Part shown: positions 1 through 6,831 of the stretch, piece by piece
How the letters are laid out: each line of letters opens with the position of its first letter
How positions within the stretch are numbered: position 1 is the stretch's first letter
Source of the DNA: a virus
DNA length: 38,046 nucleotides
IMG/VR virus record: IMGVR_UViG_3300031787_008681
Coordinates: 1-38,046 of that record
Reading direction: 5' to 3' (one strand)
Position numbers and translations under genes: made by a program
Notes under the pieces: model-generated
The model's input: the letters and a program-made list of their open reading frames with translations, nothing else
Told to the model about the DNA's origin: nothing
Databases searched by the model: none

Positions 1-90
1 CCACTCTAGTAGATGTTGATCTAACACAGTGTTGAAGTACAGGGCACTTTGACCACCCGCACCCGTGGGCAAATTGAACTCTATGTGCAT
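1..90 (-). CDS. Hypothetical protein, N-terminal 30 residues only (runs off the window)
   Basis: An open frame starts at ATG 90-88 and stays open for 30 codons to the window edge. The peptide begins MHIEFNLPTGAGG and looks like real protein rather than random translation. I recall small conserved proteins with a similar start in marine T4-like phages but cannot name a function. The start is supported by a late-type box (RC TTTAAATA) ending exactly five bases before ATG, with no Shine-Dalgarno site. It is divergent from the plus-strand gene at 122, with only 31 bases between the two ATGs. The C-terminal part lies outside the window, so length and family are unknown. Confidence 0.5.
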   Translation of the reverse strand, partial: MHIEFNLPTGAGGQSALYFNTVLDQHLLEW

Positions 91-95
91 GCTAT

Positions 96-103
96 TATTT
101 AAA
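96..103 (-). promoter_or_regulatory. Late-type -10 box (TTTAAATA) five bases before ATG
   Basis: Read on the minus strand the box is TTTAAATA, then ATAGC, then ATG at 90. It departs from the T4 late consensus TATAAATA at two positions. The spacing would put the transcription start at the A of ATG. Confidence 0.4.
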
Positions 104-108
104 AAATC

Positions 109-116
109 TGTAAATA
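109..116 (+). promoter_or_regulatory. Late-type -10 box (TGTAAATA) five bases before ATG
   Basis: TGTAAATA is followed by ATTGC and then ATG at 122. It matches T4 late TATAAATA except at the second base. No purine-rich ribosome-binding site precedes the ATG. The box lies back-to-back with the minus-strand box at 96-103. Confidence 0.4.
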
Positions 117-121
117 ATTGC

Positions 122-550
122 ATGACCGCACAAGCACAGTTCTTTAAGCTGTTAGTTGACCACAGTTCTGTTACGGGCTTTGAGTGCCCTGAAAGTCTGT
201 ATTGGTATTTGAGTCACTTACTAGACAGTCGTCTTACCCGTGTAGATCTCATTCCAGACCCTAGTTTTGCTGAACGCTACCTACTGCTGTATCAAAGCAC
301 AGATTCCACACAGTACAAAGACTACGCAGACAGCTGTTTGTTCTTTACAGCACTATTACCAGAATATGGACAGCGTAGAGGCTTGTCAATGGACTATTAC
401 GCTACCTTAGGTATCAGTACTTACTACGCACTGGGCGATATGGTTTCTGATCCTAGATTCACACAGCTGGGCAATTGGTTCTACGCACTACAGAAGTTCT
501 TAAACTCTGCTATAAAGCCAGAGCAAAGACTACAGCTATTCCCAATATAA
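122..550 (+). CDS. Hypothetical protein (142 aa)
   Basis: The product is rich in aromatic and leucine residues, with no signal peptide, clear membrane segment or motif that I recognise. The frame is open back to a GTG at 65, but that start would overlap the divergent minus-strand gene. The ATG at 122 (MTAQAQFFKLL) has a late-type box exactly five bases upstream, so I prefer it. An ATG at 83 is also possible. It is one of few plus-strand genes outside the glycan island and stands alone. Function unknown; a small late virion or host-interaction protein is conceivable but not shown. Confidence 0.5.
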   Translation: MTAQAQFFKLLVDHSSVTGFECPESLYWYLSHLLDSRLTRVDLIPDPSFAERYLLLYQSTDSTQYKDYADSCLFFTALLPEYGQRRGLSMDYYATLGISTYYALGDMVSDPRFTQLGNWFYALQKFLNSAIKPEQRLQLFPI

Positions 551-804
551 TCACAGCGGGTTTTAGTAGTTGATACAGTGTCCATAGTGTCACTAGTATA
601 GAAAATTTTATGGCTGCTAACATACTAGTAGTTATCTCTCGGGCAGAGTAGAGCACTGTGAGCAACAGAGTCTGCGAGCATGAGATAATATGCCCAGATT
701 AAGCCAAGGAAAAATTGCTTGCACATCTATCGCTACCGCTGCTGCTTCGCAGCTCAAAAAAATCGCTGAGGCTCCGCCTATCTAGACTACCACCAACCCT
801 GGGT
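551..804. other. Intergenic stretch between convergent genes
   Basis: No convincing gene was found in these 254 bases. They contain two short hairpins (741-753 and 769-779) flanking a run of seven A. A 37-codon hydrophobic frame on the minus strand (623-510) begins here but runs antisense into the 122-550 gene and has no ribosome-binding site, so I do not call it. Confidence 0.4.
756..779 (-). terminator. Weak candidate terminator for the minus-strand cassette
   Basis: On the minus strand a short stem AGGC-GGA-GCCT (769-779) is followed after six bases by seven T (762-756). It lies just past the stop of the acetyltransferase-like gene. The stem is only four base pairs, so support is weak. 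Confidence 0.3.
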
Positions 805-1239
805 TCATCGGTATAGATAGTTCACTGAAGTTTCGTTGACTCGCCATTTTTCCGCACCGTTTTTAAGGTGAAAGCGTTCAGCCATTTCTGTCTTTGGGCT
901 TAGTGTAACGTAGGTCATGACTTCTGGATGTGTCTTACGGATTTCACTCTGTGCTTCTTCTATGAGTCTACGGCCCGCACCCTGGGCATAGCTCCATATG
1001 GTGTAGAACACTGCGGTATTGGTCTGTACCACGGTGTTGACTAGGTCTTCTACTTGTGTGGGCACTGATTCTAGAAATTTCACGCAGGTCACAGCTATGG
1101 GCTGATCGTTGTCGTCTTTGAGCACGTAGATTTCTGAGTTTTCGTTTACTCGTTGTTCCAGGGGAATTTCAGGTCTCACAGGGTCATCTTTGACGAGTCT
1201 TGTGAGTTCGTCCCCTAGGTCTCTGATGATGTGTAGCAT
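805..1239 (-). CDS. GNAT-like N-acetyltransferase
   Basis: This 144-residue protein has the size and tail of a GNAT-fold acetyltransferase, which moves an acetyl group from acetyl-CoA to an amine. Residues 86-92 (QGAGRRL) fit the acetyl-CoA pyrophosphate loop (Q/R-x-x-G-x-G/A). A helix follows, then a strand-loop with FHLKNGAEKWRV near the C-terminus, as in the last GNAT motifs. Substrate unknown. It has its own exact late box TATAAATA (1268-1261) and AGGGG seven bases before ATG, so it is expected late in infection. It is the last gene of a three-gene minus-strand cassette with a nucleotidyltransferase-like protein. Confidence 0.6.
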   Translation of the reverse strand: MLHIIRDLGDELTRLVKDDPVRPEIPLEQRVNENSEIYVLKDDNDQPIAVTCVKFLESVPTQVEDLVNTVVQTNTAVFYTIWSYAQGAGRRLIEEAQSEIRKTHPEVMTYVTLSPKTEMAERFHLKNGAEKWRVNETSVNYLYR

Positions 1240-1260
1240 GGTATTCCCCTGTTGTACAGG

Positions 1261-1268
1261 TATTTATA
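1261..1268 (-). promoter_or_regulatory. Exact T4-type late promoter TATAAATA
   Basis: The minus strand reads TATAAATA, an exact match to the T4 late -10 element, 21 bases upstream of the ATG at 1239. The leader carries AGGGG as a ribosome-binding site. Confidence 0.65.
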
Positions 1269-1276
1269 ATCTGCTA

Positions 1277-1978
1277 CTATAATTTTGAGTTTTCTAGACT
1301 CAGAGATTGGTCTTCTAGCTCACGAATACGATCAGCTAGTTGATCTATTAGGCCCTGTCTGCGTAGTTCTTTGAATACGAGATTTTCCGTGGACCATTCA
1401 CCCGCACGTTCCAAACCAGCTTTACGCATCTTGGTCACACGGTTTTTCACACGCTCTAGCTGAGCCAGTTCACTGTTGGCCAGAGCCAGCTGTATCAATC
1501 TGGTCATGTCCTGATACTTGGCATCTACAGCATTGTCGTCTATGGTAGGTTCTACTTTTTCGGGTTCAATTACCCAGGTATCGTTGCTAAGACTGTAGAC
1601 ACCTGTGCTGTGATGTGGCTCGTCTTCGCCCTGTACATAACACTCTACTTCATGTCCACGTATGCGTATGTCGTGCTGTTCTGACCATAGGCTCTTTTTA
1701 GCAGAGTATAGCTCGCGATCTTCGTCTGTGGGAGTGCCGGGTACGATCAGATGCAGGTCTAGATCACTGTGCTGTGTCCATGTATAGTTGGCGTTAGAGC
1801 CAGTGACTGTGATGTCTTTGACGGGTAGATCTATGCCCACAAACTGCTCAAAGTGTTGGGCAATTTTCAGCAGCTTGGCTTTGACCTGTGGGTCCAGTTC
1901 GCCCTCACGCCATAGGCGAGGATTTAGTTCGCGATTTACTGTTACACTTACAGATTCTAATAATTCTCTCAGCAGCAT
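1277..1978 (-). CDS. Nucleotidyltransferase-fold protein
   Basis: This 233-residue protein has the signature of polymerase-beta-type nucleotidyltransferases: GS at residues 60-61 followed by SDLDLHL, giving the two metal-binding aspartates D72 and D74. Such enzymes transfer a nucleotide to RNA, protein or a small molecule; the substrate here is unknown. The C-terminal 80 residues are helical and charged. The N-terminus MLLRELLES resembles a T4 capsid-targeting peptide with an L-x-E cleavage site (see findings). The stop of the upstream gene abuts this start, so the two are probably co-translated. Related genes are, as I recall, common in marine T4-like phages. Confidence 0.65.
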   Translation of the reverse strand: MLLRELLESVSVTVNRELNPRLWREGELDPQVKAKLLKIAQHFEQFVGIDLPVKDITVTGSNANYTWTQHSDLDLHLIVPGTPTDEDRELYSAKKSLWSEQHDIRIRGHEVECYVQGEDEPHHSTGVYSLSNDTWVIEPEKVEPTIDDNAVDAKYQDMTRLIQLALANSELAQLERVKNRVTKMRKAGLERAGEWSTENLVFKELRRQGLIDQLADRIRELEDQSLSLENSKL

Positions 1979-2323
1979 TTAAACTCCGTACCGGTTTTTC
2001 TTGGGTTTAGCCACAGGACTTAGATTGCTGGTATCTGTGGGTTCGTGACTGCCGCGATCTGCTATTATGCGACCCTTGTGTCCTGTTTGCCTACTACCAC
2101 CTGCTATGATCGCTTCTTCTTCGGGTGTATAGGCCACTATCACTGCGTGATTACCAGTAGGGCCTTCTGGGTAATTTATGGTATGATCAGCCATGGCCAT
2201 GCCAAATCTATAGGCACGATAAGCATCTGAACTGGGCATAGTGGGAAATTCGTAGGTGGTGCTCATCACTGAGCTCTTACGCTTGGGAAATGTTCTTTCT
2301 ACAATGAATTCTTTTGCACGCAT
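1979..2323 (-). CDS. Hypothetical protein with capsid-targeting-like N-terminus
   Basis: This 114-residue protein begins MRAKEFIVER, much like the capsid-targeting sequence of T4 internal proteins (MKTYQEFIAEA), with I-V-E as a possible gp21 protease site. The rest is low in hydrophobic residues and ends with KPKKNRYGV; no enzyme motif is visible. A late-type box GCTAAATA ends four bases before the ATG and there is no Shine-Dalgarno site. It leads the cassette with the nucleotidyltransferase- and acetyltransferase-like genes. Packaging into the head is inference from the N-terminus only. Confidence 0.5.
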   Translation of the reverse strand: MRAKEFIVERTFPKRKSSVMSTTYEFPTMPSSDAYRAYRFGMAMADHTINYPEGPTGNHAVIVAYTPEEEAIIAGGSRQTGHKGRIIADRGSHEPTDTSNLSPVAKPKKNRYGV

Positions 2324-2326
2324 CCA

Positions 2327-2566
2327 TTATTTAGCCCACTTTAAGCGATAGTTTAATAATGTCTGTTCGTTGTAGAATTCCACGATTAGTTTACACCAGT
2401 GATCATCACGCTGCTCTAGCATTAACTGGCAGTTTCCACGCTGCTGATCCAACAGCCAACGGGTCTGTTCTAGTCCTATGGTTTTGTGTACTTTGGGCCA
2501 ATCTATTTCTATGTGTTCGCCTTCACTGGGTAACCAGCGATATAATTCTACTGCTTTATTCTTCAT
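2327..2566 (-). CDS. Hypothetical protein (79 aa)
   Basis: A small protein rich in Trp, Leu and charged residues (MKNKAVELYRWLPSEG) with no motif that I recognise. Its start overlaps the end of the gp41 helicase gene by 11 bases in another frame, so it is probably translationally coupled to the replication operon upstream. Four tryptophans in 79 residues are notable. No function is proposed. Confidence 0.5.
   Translation of the reverse strand: MKNKAVELYRWLPSEGEHIEIDWPKVHKTIGLEQTRWLLDQQRGNCQLMLEQRDDHWCKLIVEFYNEQTLLNYRLKWAK
2328..2335 (-). promoter_or_regulatory. Late-type -10 box (GCTAAATA) four bases before ATG
   Basis: The minus strand reads GCTAAATA-ATGG-ATG. It differs from the T4 late consensus in its first two bases and is one base closer to ATG than the other near-start boxes. 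It overlaps the stop codon of the upstream 79-residue gene. Confidence 0.35.
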
Positions 2567-3980
2567 CTTGCGTGAGGTTATTGATAAACTGTTTGAGTTT
2601 AGTACTTTCTACTATGGCTTTGGGAGCAGGTGCTAGGCTAGCACCACGATTGGGATCTATGACACCATCTTGATCTACCACTGTGCTGGATCTAGATTTA
2701 ATCTGATTGATGATTTGATTGCTGCGTGTCTGTGATTCCAGTTCCTGCTGATCTTCTGGCAGATCAGAGATTCTCAGCGTTTCTATGTTAAACTCTAGAT
2801 CTATCTTTTGCCCTACACCTGAGCTGGATCTAGTCTTCATCAACTGTAGCTGATAGCGTCCACGTTCACGCATGGCTCGCGAAGTAAAGATACCAAACAC
2901 GTTGTCTGCTGTTTGAATCTTTGAAAGTCCACCTGAAATATGACTGTGATCAAATTCAACTTCTTCCACCGCACCACGATTCAACTGTGCCGCAGTAACA
3001 AACACACATTGTTTTTCCATGGCCAAGTTACGCAATTCTTCTGATACAAATTTGTCTTTGATGAACAGATCTGCTGGCGAAATCTTCTTAGAAATGGGCA
3101 TCAATAGATCCATGTAATCTACTAACAATACATCAACTCTGCGTCCAACCTTTATTTCGTATTCTTTGATGTAAGCACGAATGTCATTGACTGTCTTACC
3201 ACTGGGCATATATTTGACTTGGAACAGGCCTGCTTTCTTGCCCACCAGCTTGACCTTCATTTCAATGTCATCGATATTCCTAAAAATCTCTTTGGTACTG
3301 ACGCCAGTGAGCATTGAGTCAATACGCATAGATACCAATGCTTCTGAAAGTTCTAAAGTTAGGTATATGACATTCATTCCGTTCAATGCCCAGTTCACAC
3401 CTAGGTTTGCCAAGAACAGACTTTTACCAGCACCTGATCCACCTGCGAAGATATTCAACTCTCCGCGATTCATGCCGCCAAACAGTTTACGATCCATAGT
3501 AGACCAGCCTGTACTAACCTGTCCGTTCTTGTCTTTGAGTCCCATCAATCTAGCACGGGGATCAGCAAAATAGTCTGTGCCCATGTCACGTGCTAGACCA
3601 ATCTGTACTGCTTCTTTGATCTTAGATTCAACTTGTCCATAGTCATGTTTTTCTAATAGATCAGCTGACTCAATGATCGCACGTTCTAGACTCTTGTGTC
3701 TAGTAAATGTTTCAAACTCATCCATTAACCAATCTAGATGCCCATCTTTGAGCTCTCCCGGGTCTTTGAATTCAGTACCGCAACTGGCATTGACCATTTC
3801 AAATTCAGGCAACACCGTATATTGTTCTGCGTATTTGTGTATGAATTCAGCAGCTTCTTGTAGTTTTCTATCAAACAGCGAAGCATCAAAAATACCTTGG
3901 CAGCGTACAAATGTTTCCGCATCTGCCAACATCATTTCTAAATACAACTTCTGTACATCGTAATCGTAATTTTTTGTCAT
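2556..3980 (-). CDS. gp41: Replicative DNA helicase (T4 gp41, DnaB family)
   Basis: The hexameric 5'-3' helicase of the T4-type replisome, which unwinds the fork and works with primase gp61. The 474 residues match the T4 protein in length (about 475). An N-terminal helical domain is followed by a RecA-like core: Walker A GGSGAGKS at 180-187 and Walker B VDVLLVDYMD with D288. A GLSK segment with nearby TRSSSG belongs to the conserved DnaB C-terminal motifs. The ATG overlaps the TGA of the SGNH-like gene in an ATGA, so expression is coupled to the operon that starts at gp61. Confidence 0.92.
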   Translation of the reverse strand: MTKNYDYDVQKLYLEMMLADAETFVRCQGIFDASLFDRKLQEAAEFIHKYAEQYTVLPEFEMVNASCGTEFKDPGELKDGHLDWLMDEFETFTRHKSLERAIIESADLLEKHDYGQVESKIKEAVQIGLARDMGTDYFADPRARLMGLKDKNGQVSTGWSTMDRKLFGGMNRGELNIFAGGSGAGKSLFLANLGVNWALNGMNVIYLTLELSEALVSMRIDSMLTGVSTKEIFRNIDDIEMKVKLVGKKAGLFQVKYMPSGKTVNDIRAYIKEYEIKVGRRVDVLLVDYMDLLMPISKKISPADLFIKDKFVSEELRNLAMEKQCVFVTAAQLNRGAVEEVEFDHSHISGGLSKIQTADNVFGIFTSRAMRERGRYQLQLMKTRSSSGVGQKIDLEFNIETLRISDLPEDQQELESQTRSNQIINQIKSRSSTVVDQDGVIDPNRGASLAPAPKAIVESTKLKQFINNLTQDEE

Positions 3981-4660
3981 TTTTTATCTTTGAGATTAAA
4001 TTTACTTACCACGTGGCCATCTCCAGGATAGTTCTTAATTAGTTCTGCTAACTGCTGTGCTAGTCTATGATTATCGTTAATGGATAAATGATTGTCGTAT
4101 TTCATTGTATCTGAGTCAATATGCGAGTAATTAAAAAGATTGTCTTTGAATCTTACGCCTCGCTTAAACTCATAATCATTCCATTTGCCATAAAAACATT
4201 GTAGGTGATATACCTGTTCTATATCAGGATATAGATCTAGTGTTTCGTCAATTTCTCTAAACCATTGTTGTTGAGCCCACAAGTGAAAGTCTTCGCTGAC
4301 CAAATATTGAAAATATGCTTTTGCCGCATCCCACAAGTCGTCGTCATTAGGCTCAATACCTCGTAAACTGCCATCTAGAGAGCAGGCCAATGTTAATGGT
4401 TTGTTACGATCATTGGGCAGTCGCATAGGTTCTGTGTGACAGAAAATCAAAACTTTTGGTTGATTTTTAAGATAAAACGGTAACTGTTTTTTCACACTCC
4501 ACCAACTGGCACCACCCCACCCGTAACCTCTAGCAGGATTGGTAGGTCCCGGATCTTTGTCCGTTAATAGATTTGATAGTCTATAAGGCCAATGATTTGG
4601 AACTTTTCTTTGACTACAAAAACTATCACCTAAAATAACTATATCATTCCACGTATACAT
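3977..4660 (-). CDS. SGNH/GDSL-like hydrolase-family protein
   Basis: The N-terminus reads VILGDSFCS, the GDS block of SGNH hydrolases with S13 as candidate nucleophile. GYGWGGASWW (46-54) could supply the block II glycine. DNHLSINDNHR (189-199) near the C-terminus is in place of the Asp-His block. These enzymes remove acyl or acetyl groups from sugars, lipids or other molecules. The canonical GxND block is not evident (HTEPMRL stands in that region), so activity is uncertain. It overlaps the radical SAM gene upstream by 17 bases and gp41 downstream by an ATGA. Confidence 0.6.
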   Translation of the reverse strand: MYTWNDIVILGDSFCSQRKVPNHWPYRLSNLLTDKDPGPTNPARGYGWGGASWWSVKKQLPFYLKNQPKVLIFCHTEPMRLPNDRNKPLTLACSLDGSLRGIEPNDDDLWDAAKAYFQYLVSEDFHLWAQQQWFREIDETLDLYPDIEQVYHLQCFYGKWNDYEFKRGVRFKDNLFNYSHIDSDTMKYDNHLSINDNHRLAQQLAELIKNYPGDGHVVSKFNLKDKK

Positions 4661-5819
4661 TATTAATATTATACACTCTTATTCTAGTACTAGCAAGCCA
4701 GGGTTCAACCATCTTCCAAGTATCGGGAAATACTTCAGGATAGTTTTGTTCACGTATTTGATCACGTAGATATATTGCCTGCCAAAATGTCTGCCACTTC
4801 CAACTGAGATCATACGGACTGTTAAGATACCCCACAATTACTGATCGTTGTTCTTCCCAATCCTTTTGATCCGTTTTACTTGTCTGTGATTCTAATTTTC
4901 TTATCAACTGATTTCTTATATCTCTAGGAATGATTTGAACACTGTGATCTCCGTGTACAATGTTTAAATAAAAACTAATATTTTTTGATCTATAAAATTC
5001 ATAGGTTTCAAACACATCGTTGATGTTAAACACACTTAGACTAAAACATACACCTAATTTCCAAGGTTGTTGTTTAAAAAGATCTAAATTTGACACATGT
5101 TCATTCCAATTGGCTGGGTGTCTAAGATATTCAAATTTTTGTTCTATGCCGTCTGTGCTGACCTGTATGTCTACACTTTTAAACTTGTTCAACAACTCTA
5201 TATGCTGCGATGGGAATATAGTACCGTTGGTATTATAATGTAGACTGATATCTTGGCTACGTCCTTGTGACACTAACTGCTCTAATAACAACCAGTGGCT
5301 GTCTATATAAAATGGTTCACCACCACTAAAATCAATATGCTGTATAGTATCACTAAACTCATAGAGTTCTTGCCACTGACTGCTGACTTTGAATAACTTA
5401 GGCATCTTATCGCCTAATCGCTTGGCTTCTTCTGCTGCCCATTGGCTGGAGTTTTCTGGACCACATATCCTACAGCGTAGATTACACAGATTATCCATAC
5501 TGACATCTAATACCGCAGGTAGACTATTAGGGGAGAAATTGTCTATGCCCCAACGGTCATTGTCTCTAATTCTCTTAGATTGTTTTCCGGCTTTTTCTTC
5601 GTTCCAACAACTGGAACATTCTGATACAGATTCGCCTTGATCTAAACGCTGAATAAAATGTTGTCTATCTTTGCTAGACCAAAATTCTGATATCTTAGCA
5701 GTTTCTAAAGTTTGACTTTTATTGTCAGTAATAAAAATCTTTCTGCTCATACAACATGGCTTAACTATACCATTTGGATGAACGCTGAGATTCATATAAG
5801 CATTTACACATCGGGTCAT
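4644..5819 (-). CDS. Radical SAM enzyme with extra N-terminal cysteines (twitch/SPASM-like)
   Basis: A 391-residue radical SAM protein. The cluster motif CxxxCxxC is at C112, C116 and C119, and the SAM-binding GGEP is at 166-169. Extra cysteines C4, C22/C23 and the pair C68-x-x-C71 precede the core and could ligate an auxiliary iron-sulfur cluster. Such enzymes use a 5'-deoxyadenosyl radical to modify peptides, sugars or nucleic acids; the substrate is not deducible. The ATG overlaps the TGA of the carbamoyltransferase-like gene (ATGA), which suggests that the two products act together. As I recall, similar proteins occur in marine phages. Confidence 0.8.
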   Translation of the reverse strand: MTRCVNAYMNLSVHPNGIVKPCCMSRKIFITDNKSQTLETAKISEFWSSKDRQHFIQRLDQGESVSECSSCWNEEKAGKQSKRIRDNDRWGIDNFSPNSLPAVLDVSMDNLCNLRCRICGPENSSQWAAEEAKRLGDKMPKLFKVSSQWQELYEFSDTIQHIDFSGGEPFYIDSHWLLLEQLVSQGRSQDISLHYNTNGTIFPSQHIELLNKFKSVDIQVSTDGIEQKFEYLRHPANWNEHVSNLDLFKQQPWKLGVCFSLSVFNINDVFETYEFYRSKNISFYLNIVHGDHSVQIIPRDIRNQLIRKLESQTSKTDQKDWEEQRSVIVGYLNSPYDLSWKWQTFWQAIYLRDQIREQNYPEVFPDTWKMVEPWLASTRIRVYNINNVYVE

Positions 5820-6742
5820 AAGATCTGTGGAGGTTTAATTCGAACGTTAAGGGACAACAGAGCAGCACCAATAGCACTGCTAGGATCTCCAGGATTAGAT
5901 AGTGACCAAATATTTTCCCATTGGGTAGCAAGGTATCGATTATATTTGCTATTCATAGCACAGCCTCCCATATAAACTAGATTTTTACTATCTGTTAATT
6001 TTCGGGCATACAACATGACCATGTCTGCTTGTTCTTCAAACACTCGCTGGACAGCAGCGGCGATATCCCATCGATCTTGATCGCTGATTATCGGGTCTGG
6101 CCAATCTAATACTCCGCAGTGTAGATTATATCTCAATGATAATACACCATCGAAATATTCTCTTACTATATCTAAATATCGGCGATAATCACCTAGCTCG
6201 CTGTCTCTTTGTAATAGATGCTCTTCTGCTACAGGCTTATATCCAATTAATTGAGTAAACGCCGAATAAAACATTCCTAGACTGTTGGGATAAGATCTAC
6301 TCCAAACTTTTTTAAGTTCTGTACCTCGACCTTGCCATATGGTAGCACTTTCCCATTCTCCCATAGCATCTAATACTACCACAGTGGCTTCTTCAAATGG
6401 AGAAGTTAGAAAACCTGCTGCCGCATGACTTTTGTGGTGGGGGAAGTATTTTACCTTAGCATAGCCTAGTTTATTTTCTTTCAGCCATTTATTTGGCAAC
6501 ACCGACATGTCCATGGCTGCTGAATACTGACCAGCATATAACTGTCGTGTTTTTTTCAGCCAAGGTCTTTCGTACCAAGCAATCACACTAGGTCCACGAC
6601 CAGCGGACGAAGTCAACGCTCTATGTATGATCCCAGAGTCACTGTCTACACCTTTGACAGTTTCAAATCTTTTTAATTGATGGCCCTCAAATACCGCTAT
6701 ACTGATATCGTGATTTAGGGCGTTTATTCCCCAGGTAATCAT
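5816..6742 (-). CDS. Carbamoyltransferase-like protein (NodU/CmcH N-terminal domain only)
   Basis: A 308-residue protein matching the Kae1/TsaD-like domain of NodU/CmcH/TobZ carbamoyltransferases. It shows HHKSHAAAGF at 102-111 (metal-binding histidines), VVVLDAMGEWE around D125, MGGCAMNSKYN, and NPGDPSSAIGAAL near the end. Family members usually have 500-600 residues, with a C-terminal YrdC-like domain that makes carbamoyl-adenylate. That domain is absent, so the protein would need an activated carbamoyl donor from elsewhere, or does something else. It is coupled by ATGA overlaps to the 30-residue peptide upstream and the radical SAM gene downstream. Confidence 0.8.
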   Translation of the reverse strand: MITWGINALNHDISIAVFEGHQLKRFETVKGVDSDSGIIHRALTSSAGRGPSVIAWYERPWLKKTRQLYAGQYSAAMDMSVLPNKWLKENKLGYAKVKYFPHHKSHAAAGFLTSPFEEATVVVLDAMGEWESATIWQGRGTELKKVWSRSYPNSLGMFYSAFTQLIGYKPVAEEHLLQRDSELGDYRRYLDIVREYFDGVLSLRYNLHCGVLDWPDPIISDQDRWDIAAAVQRVFEEQADMVMLYARKLTDSKNLVYMGGCAMNSKYNRYLATQWENIWSLSNPGDPSSAIGAALLSLNVRIKPPQIL

Positions 6743-6831
6743 TTGTATATAAACGGATCACGTTTGCGTAATTCTTTAATACGCTTACGATATCTCAACC
6801 AGTCTCTAAATCTTTTGTATAGCCTAAACAT
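6739..6831 (-). CDS. Small basic protein, 30 aa
   Basis: A 30-codon gene from ATG 6831 to TGA 6739. The product starts MFRLYKRFRDW and ends KELRKRDPFIYK, with about 14 Lys/Arg. The start overlaps the last eight bases of gp61 and the stop overlaps the ATG of the carbamoyltransferase-like gene (ATGA), which fits this operon's packing. I recall a very similar ending (ELRKRDPFIY) in small proteins of marine T4-like phages, which supports it being real. Function unknown; the charge suggests nucleic-acid or membrane-surface contact. Confidence 0.6.
   Translation of the reverse strand: MFRLYKRFRDWLRYRKRIKELRKRDPFIYK

Noticed and set aside
510-623. Minus-strand frame of 37 hydrophobic residues (MLAAIKFSILVTLW...)
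   Set aside because: It runs antisense over the end of the 122-550 gene, has no ribosome-binding site or promoter box, and its hydrophobicity can be a by-product of the opposite-strand codons.
640-700. tRNA-like string GGGCAGAGTAGAGCACTG
   Set aside because: It resembles a D-arm, but no matching acceptor stem, anticodon stem or T-arm could be built.
2359-3963. Plus-strand frames opposite gp41
   Set aside because: They mirror the strong gp41 coding frame, have no promoter or ribosome-binding site, and look like Ser/Leu-rich shadows.
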